From Calditrichota bacterium (lineage in GTDB: Bacteria > Zixibacteria > MSB-5A5 > GN15 > FEB-12): a DNA stretch of 9,176 nucleotides. Under the pieces are notes generated by a model. That model worked only from the letters and a program-made list of their open reading frames with translations. It was not told the DNA's origin and searched no databases. Both the position numbers and the translations under genes were made by a program. The DNA lies in contig QQUK01000262.1 of the NCBI GenBank assembly GCA_008501655.1, forward strand, positions 1-9,176, written 5' to 3'. Positions 6,807 through 9,176 of the stretch are shown in pieces (within the stretch, counting starts at the first letter, position 1; the number at the start of each line of letters is the position of its first letter).

Positions 6807-7181
6807 CTAATCTTTGATTCTCCAGGGTGGATTGATGCGGTTTTCCCCTGCGTAATAGAGACAGATTCTGTTGCCGGTCGGGTCCGTAAGCCGGGCTTCT
6901 CGCCAAAGCCAAGGCATATCAGTCGGTGGTGTATCAAATGTCAATTTGTTTGACAATTCTGTATATACAGAATCGAGCTCATTTGTTTCCAGATAGATGA
7001 CCATCCATTCATTTGGTGTAAACGAGTCGACCTGATGTAATGACAAAGTTGTATCTCCGAATGGTGTTTGAAAGCGGGCATAATGCTCTGAATCGACAAT
7101 CTGTCTGAATCCAAGGGTTTTGTAAAACTCTGTTGATTTTACTATATCTATTGCCGGGAGGGTAATCTGGTTTAATTTCAT
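6807..7181 (-). CDS. VOC-superfamily (glyoxalase/bleomycin-resistance fold) protein
   Basis: The 124-residue product has the paired beta-alpha-beta-beta-beta modules of the vicinal oxygen chelate superfamily. The first module reads KLNQITLPAIDIVKSTEFYKTLGF (residues 2-25), with the family's D...S..FY...LGF signature. The second starts with a strand at MVIYLET (60-66) and a helix LDSVYTEL (69-76), and ends in REARLTDPTGNRICLYY (94-110), the typical 'DP.GN' closing strand. Metal ligands look altered: Q5 stands where His is usual, and C107 where the closing-strand Glu is usual, so catalytic metal binding is doubtful. ATG codons at 7202 and 7190 would add 7 or 3 residues; 7181 fits the family start and has AAGAGA about 10 nt upstream. 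Substrate unknown. A promoter lies just upstream. Confidence 0.85.
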   Translation of the reverse strand: MKLNQITLPAIDIVKSTEFYKTLGFRQIVDSEHYARFQTPFGDTTLSLHQVDSFTPNEWMVIYLETNELDSVYTELSNKLTFDTPPTDMPWLWREARLTDPTGNRICLYYAGENRINPPWRIKD

Positions 7182-7216
7182 ATATATCATTCTCTTTTTC
7201 ATTGATAGATATATAA

Positions 7217-7245
7217 AAAATATGCCATCTCTCTAACGTAATCAA
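7217..7245 (-). promoter_or_regulatory. Sigma70-like promoter for the VOC gene
   Basis: On the minus strand TTGATT (7245-7240) and TATTTT (7222-7217) are separated by exactly 17 bases. The start point would be near 7210, leaving a leader of about 30 nt before the ATG at 7181. Confidence 0.5.
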
Positions 7246-7281
7246 GATATAATAAATTATCTTTATCATAATCAAAGATAA
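7240..7281. repeat. Operator-like direct and inverted repeats in the divergent region
   Basis: AATCAAGATA (7240-7249) recurs as AATCAAAGATA (7270-7280), 30 bp or about three helical turns apart. TTATCTTT (7257-7264) and AAAGATAA (7274-7281) form a perfect 8-bp inverted repeat with a 9-base spacer. The first direct repeat overlaps the -35 of the VOC promoter, and TATAAT at 7248-7253 is a possible -10 for the rightward operon. The arrangement suggests shared control of the divergent genes; chance is possible in such A+T-rich DNA. Confidence 0.35.
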
Positions 7282-7312
7282 ATTCAATTAAAAACCGATA
7301 TACAAAGTATCA

Positions 7313-7990
7313 ATGATTAATTATATTTTGGATATGATTTATATGTTATCAATACTTGTAATCTTAATACTCATACCGCTGCTTCTTCGGATACGGCTTA
7401 AAGTCCGGCTGATTGATTCTGAAAAAACGCTGTTTGTCGGTTTAGGCAGATCCGGTGTATTGTATGATTTTAAAAAAATGAGCGGGTTTATTCAGATATG
7501 GAACCGGACATTTAAAAAAATAAAGCAGAAACGGCCGGATGAACAAAACCAAAAAAAGTCAGAAGCACAGAGCAGAGATAAGCAAAAAGACAAAACGAAG
7601 GCTAAACGAGTTATCCCATATAGAGAGATGTTTGCATTGATCCCATCAATGATGACTGCCCTTTGGACATATGCTGTTTCTATGATGAAATCAGTCATAA
7701 TTGAAGAGATGAACGGAAAAATCGAAGCCGGATTTGATTCACCTGATATAACCGGTAAAGTTTTTGGGTTTTATCAGGCTGCATATCATGCTGTTCCTGC
7801 GGTTGCAGGACGGATACATTATGTGCCGGTATGGGATGAAACAAGATTTAATGCGCAAATGCAGCTTTCAGTCGCAATTCCGCTGTATAAGATAATATGG
7901 AGAACAATCGTACTAATTTTCTCCTTACCCTTAAGAGATATTATAAAACTTACGATAGGAAAGAAAGAAAGGAGCCATGATGGCGAATAA
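7313..7990 (+). CDS. DUF2953 (YtfI-like) membrane-anchored protein
   Basis: The 225-residue protein fits the DUF2953/YtfI family. It has an N-terminal membrane helix (about 8-26), a short beta-rich part (28-62), a highly charged Lys/Gln/Glu linker (66-99), and a C-terminal domain with KIEAGFDSPDITGKVFGFY (136-154) and RIHYVPVWDETRF (167-179). That resembles the family's pattern of a Gly/Asp-containing strand, an alanine/glycine helix and a 'P.w/f' strand. A second hydrophobic stretch lies at about 192-206. The strongest support is context: the gene overlaps a GerW/YtfJ-like gene, and ytfI-ytfJ are neighbours in Bacillus. Function is unknown; a role at the cell envelope with the YtfJ partner is inferred. 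No clear Shine-Dalgarno precedes the ATG; internal ATGs at 7334 and 7343 are alternatives. Confidence 0.65.
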   Translation: MINYILDMIYMLSILVILILIPLLLRIRLKVRLIDSEKTLFVGLGRSGVLYDFKKMSGFIQIWNRTFKKIKQKRPDEQNQKKSEAQSRDKQKDKTKAKRVIPYREMFALIPSMMTALWTYAVSMMKSVIIEEMNGKIEAGFDSPDITGKVFGFYQAAYHAVPAVAGRIHYVPVWDETRFNAQMQLSVAIPLYKIIWRTIVLIFSLPLRDIIKLTIGKKERSHDGE

Positions 7991-8399
7991 TGTTGTAGAG
8001 ATTTTAAAAGGTGTTGTTGGAGAATTGAGAGAGATCTCAAAATCTGAGACAATTGTCGGTGATCCTATCACTGTAGGAGAAAAAACGGTGATACCGATTG
8101 TAAAAATATCGGTTGGTTTTGGTGCCGGAGGCGGTCAGGGTGAAAATGAGAAAGCTGGAACCGGATTTGGCGGCGGCGGCGGGGGCGGAGCCAAAATTGA
8201 GCCGGCGGCGTTTATTATTATGGATAAACACGGAGTTTCCCTCTTACCGGCAAATAAAGGTAAATGGGACTCGATTATTGACTCAATTCCAGGATTTGCT
8301 AAAAAGCTTTCTGAGATGAAAAACAGAATGACTGATTCAGATAAAAGCGAATCTTCAGCAGAGAACGCTTCTGAAAGCAGTGACGACGAATCTAAATAG
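7980..8399 (+). CDS. GerW/YtfJ-family protein
   Basis: The protein (139 aa from this start) is a clear GerW (YtfJ) family member. It reads VEILKGVVGELREISKSETIVGDPI at 6-30, then the conserved strand GEKTVIPIVKISVGFGAGGG (33-52). A glycine-rich segment with seven consecutive Gly (64-70) follows, then the strand AKIEPAAFIIMDKHGVSLLP (71-90), and a Ser/Asp/Glu-rich tail (118-139). In Bacillus YtfJ is needed for normal spore germination, but relatives occur in non-sporulating bacteria, where the role is unknown. Two ATG codons stand in tandem (7977 and 7980); GGAG at 7971-7974 is too close to the first and better placed for the second. Either start overlaps the end of the upstream gene, pointing to coupled translation. 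A strong terminator follows 27 bp after the stop. Confidence 0.9.
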   Translation: MANNVVEILKGVVGELREISKSETIVGDPITVGEKTVIPIVKISVGFGAGGGQGENEKAGTGFGGGGGGGAKIEPAAFIIMDKHGVSLLPANKGKWDSIIDSIPGFAKKLSEMKNRMTDSDKSESSAENASESSDDESK

Positions 8400-8425
8400 T
8401 TACCAGACATATAGATAGACAAAGA

Positions 8426-8460
8426 AAAAGCCGACGCGGGGGTGTCGGCTTTTCTATTTT
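8426..8460 (+). terminator. Rho-independent terminator of the ytfI-ytfJ-like operon
   Basis: AAAAGCCGAC (8426-8435) pairs perfectly with GTCGGCTTTT (8444-8453) around an 8-base loop, followed by CTATTTTT. The 10-bp stem with its T-rich tail ends the rightward operon. Confidence 0.9.
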
Positions 8461-8538
8461 TCCGATAACGGAATAATACGTATAGAGCAAGTAATCACGT
8501 ACATATTTTAGAGACTTAGCTTGATGGTAAAAATACAT

Positions 8539-8580
8539 AAAAAAATCCCCCTAATTGTGTGCTCGCAACCAGGGGGGGGA
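8539..8580 (-). terminator. Minus-strand intrinsic terminator
   Basis: On the minus strand a C-rich run (8580-8571) pairs with AGGGGGA (8552-8546). The stem continues inward with TTGCG/CACAA (8568-8564 and 8559-8555) around AGCA. Seven T follow (8545-8539). The T tract lies only on the minus-strand side, which fixes the orientation. No minus-strand protein gene ends here. Confidence 0.65.
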
Positions 8581-8648
8581 CGTTAAATGTAGAAAGGGCA
8601 TTTAGAAATGCCTTTATCTGTATAATCGTGACAAAATCAGTTTTGTTC
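8539..8648 (-). ncRNA. Candidate small RNA locus with own promoter and terminator
   Basis: Reading the minus strand, a promoter-like pair (TTGACA 8683-8678, TATATT 8659-8654) would start an RNA near 8648. About 110 nt later a terminator follows. The predicted RNA holds three stems: ACAAAA-CTGA-TTTTGT (8646-8631), AAAGGCATTT / AAATGCCCTTT with one bulge (8615-8593), and the terminator stem. No credible open reading frame with a ribosome site fits between these signals. The RNA would be convergent with the GerW-like operon and divergent from yajC. I do not recognise it as 6S RNA, tmRNA, SRP RNA, a T-box or a tRNA. The case rests on promoter, structure and terminator occurring in the right order; conservation is untested. 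Confidence 0.5.
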
Positions 8649-8653
8649 CTAAT

Positions 8654-8683
8654 AATATAGTTATATCGGCTAATTGTTGTCAA
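8654..8683 (-). promoter_or_regulatory. Sigma70-like promoter of the candidate small RNA
   Basis: On the minus strand a perfect TTGACA (8683-8678) is followed after 18 bases by TATATT (8659-8654), predicting a start near 8648. Confidence 0.5.
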
Positions 8684-8859
8684 AGTTCTGTCTTTTTTCA
8701 ATATTATGAGCAATATAATAGTCCCTAAAATACATTATTCTTCTTATATGTTATCGATTAACAACTTACGACGATACAACCTCAGAGCAGGACTTGCGAT
8801 TTTATATACAAAACGCCGGAACCTAAAGCATTTGTACCTGTTAAGTAGTTAAATATATC

Positions 8860-8888
8860 TTGGCATAGCTGCATAATTCGGCTATATT
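8860..8888 (+). promoter_or_regulatory. Sigma70-like promoter for yajC
   Basis: TTGGCA (8860-8865) and TATATT (8883-8888) are 17 bases apart, predicting a start near 8895 and a leader of about 93 nt before the TTG start codon of yajC. Confidence 0.6.
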
Positions 8889-8892
8889 AGGA

Positions 8893-8945
8893 ATTGTTGA
8901 AAAATATGTTTTTCAATAATTATGAAAAGAACAGCATTTAGCTGT
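8893..8945 (+). promoter_or_regulatory. Hairpins in the yajC leader
   Basis: ATTGTTGAAAAA (8893-8904) pairs with TTTTTCAATAAT (8909-8920) around a TATG loop, a 12-bp stem with one G-T pair, placed almost exactly at the predicted 5' end. A smaller stem ACAGC-ATTTA-GCTGT follows at 8931-8945. A 5'-terminal hairpin can stabilise an mRNA; a specific regulatory role is not shown. No known riboswitch class is recognised. Confidence 0.4.
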
Positions 8946-8987
8946 GCAGGAATTGAACAGATTTGACGATATATTTAAGGAGTTATT

Positions 8988-9176
8988 TTGAATTTTTATT
9001 TACCGATTTTGATGGCAGGTCCCGGCCAGGATGGCGGATCAGCTATAGTTCAGCTTGGATTTTTCGCGTTAATATTTGTAATGATGTATCTATTACTGAT
9101 ACGTCCTCAGCGAAAAAAGCAGAAAGAACATGACCAGTTATGATCTGAGTTGAAAAAAGGTGACAAAGTAGTAACA
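8988..9176 (+). pseudogene. yajC: YajC (Sec translocase accessory subunit), interrupted by in-frame TGA; partial at edge
   Basis: YajC is a small inner-membrane protein associated with SecDF and the Sec translocon. The gene begins with TTG at 8988 behind a strong AAGGAG (8977-8982, 5-base gap). Translation gives MNFYLPILMAGPGQDGG, a single membrane helix (about 21-37, VQLGFFALIFVMMYLLL), then the family signature IRPQRKKQKEHDQL. At codon 52 (9141-9143) there is a TGA, after which the same frame continues with SELKKGDKVVT to the window edge, exactly what YajC proteins have next. A single base change (for example TTA or TTG to TGA) would explain it. As it stands, the product would be a 51-residue membrane stub without the soluble beta domain. 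TGA ends other genes here (5369-6025 on the minus strand and the rRNA methyltransferase), so general stop-codon reassignment is unlikely. Sequencing error, true nonsense mutation and site-specific readthrough remain possible. Confidence 0.8.

Noticed and set aside
6598..6912. A 104-codon minus-strand frame containing CHPERSRRG.
   Set aside because: This peptide is the well-known false translation of the interspersed repeat at 6713-6741, and the frame overlaps both real genes on that strand.
8135..8422. A minus-strand frame with a run of eight prolines opposite the GerW-like gene.
   Set aside because: The prolines are the antisense of the glycine-rich segment of GerW; no ribosome site, and the sense gene is well supported.
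8516..8713. A 65-codon minus-strand frame across the candidate small RNA.
   Set aside because: It begins upstream of the predicted transcription start, runs through the terminator and resembles no protein.
9141..9143. Reassigned TGA (tryptophan or glycine code) as the explanation of the yajC break.
   Set aside because: TGA ends the rRNA methyltransferase and the 218-aa gene, and tryptophan is written TGG throughout.
1..9176. CRISPR array, tRNA, rRNA or complete insertion sequence.
   Set aside because: No regularly spaced direct repeats, no cloverleaf with a T-loop motif, and no transposase gene were seen on either strand.

Overview
The window carries about ten protein genes on both strands. 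It most resembles a Gram-negative bacterium of the FCB (Bacteroidota/Chlorobi/Marinimicrobia-like) group. The support for this is moderate A+T content, two lipobox or signal-peptide exported proteins, TAnnTTT-type -10 elements in front of two genes (a Bacteroidota-like promoter style), a YajC whose N-terminus looks like FCB YajC, and dispersed short palindromic repeats. This placement is inference; no rRNA or tRNA gene is present to confirm it.

Left part (1-5368, all + strand). The window opens in the C-terminal domain of a CorC/HlyC-family protein. That gene abuts a YqaA/DedA-type membrane protein and a DinB-like metalloprotein, and the three probably form one operon. A zinc-type cation diffusion facilitator follows, overlapping an RlmD/RumA-type rRNA m5U methyltransferase. 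Next comes an exported DUF885 metallopeptidase-like protein with its own promoter.

Middle part (5369-7202, - strand). An unrecognised 218-aa helical protein with no glycine and no cysteine converges back-to-back with the DUF885 gene. Upstream of it lies a repeat-rich stretch with several hairpins, then a small unknown lipoprotein, then a VOC-fold protein. A second dispersed-repeat family, next to a + strand terminator-like hairpin, sits in the lipoprotein leader.

Right part (7203-9176, + strand). A divergent promoter region with paired repeats leads to a two-gene operon, DUF2953 (YtfI-like) and GerW/YtfJ-like. These neighbours are known from spore-forming Bacillota but here appear in a probable Gram-negative. 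A strong terminator closes the operon. The following 530 bp without a gene hold a promoter, two hairpins and a terminator on the minus strand, which together look like an undescribed small RNA of about 110 nt. They also hold a sigma70-like promoter for yajC. The yajC gene has a strong Shine-Dalgarno and starts with TTG, but is broken by an in-frame TGA at codon 52, with clear YajC sequence continuing to the window edge.

The points most worth a second look are the minus-strand RNA locus, the interrupted yajC, the glycine-free protein with its operator-like palindrome, and the ytfI-ytfJ pair outside its classical setting.
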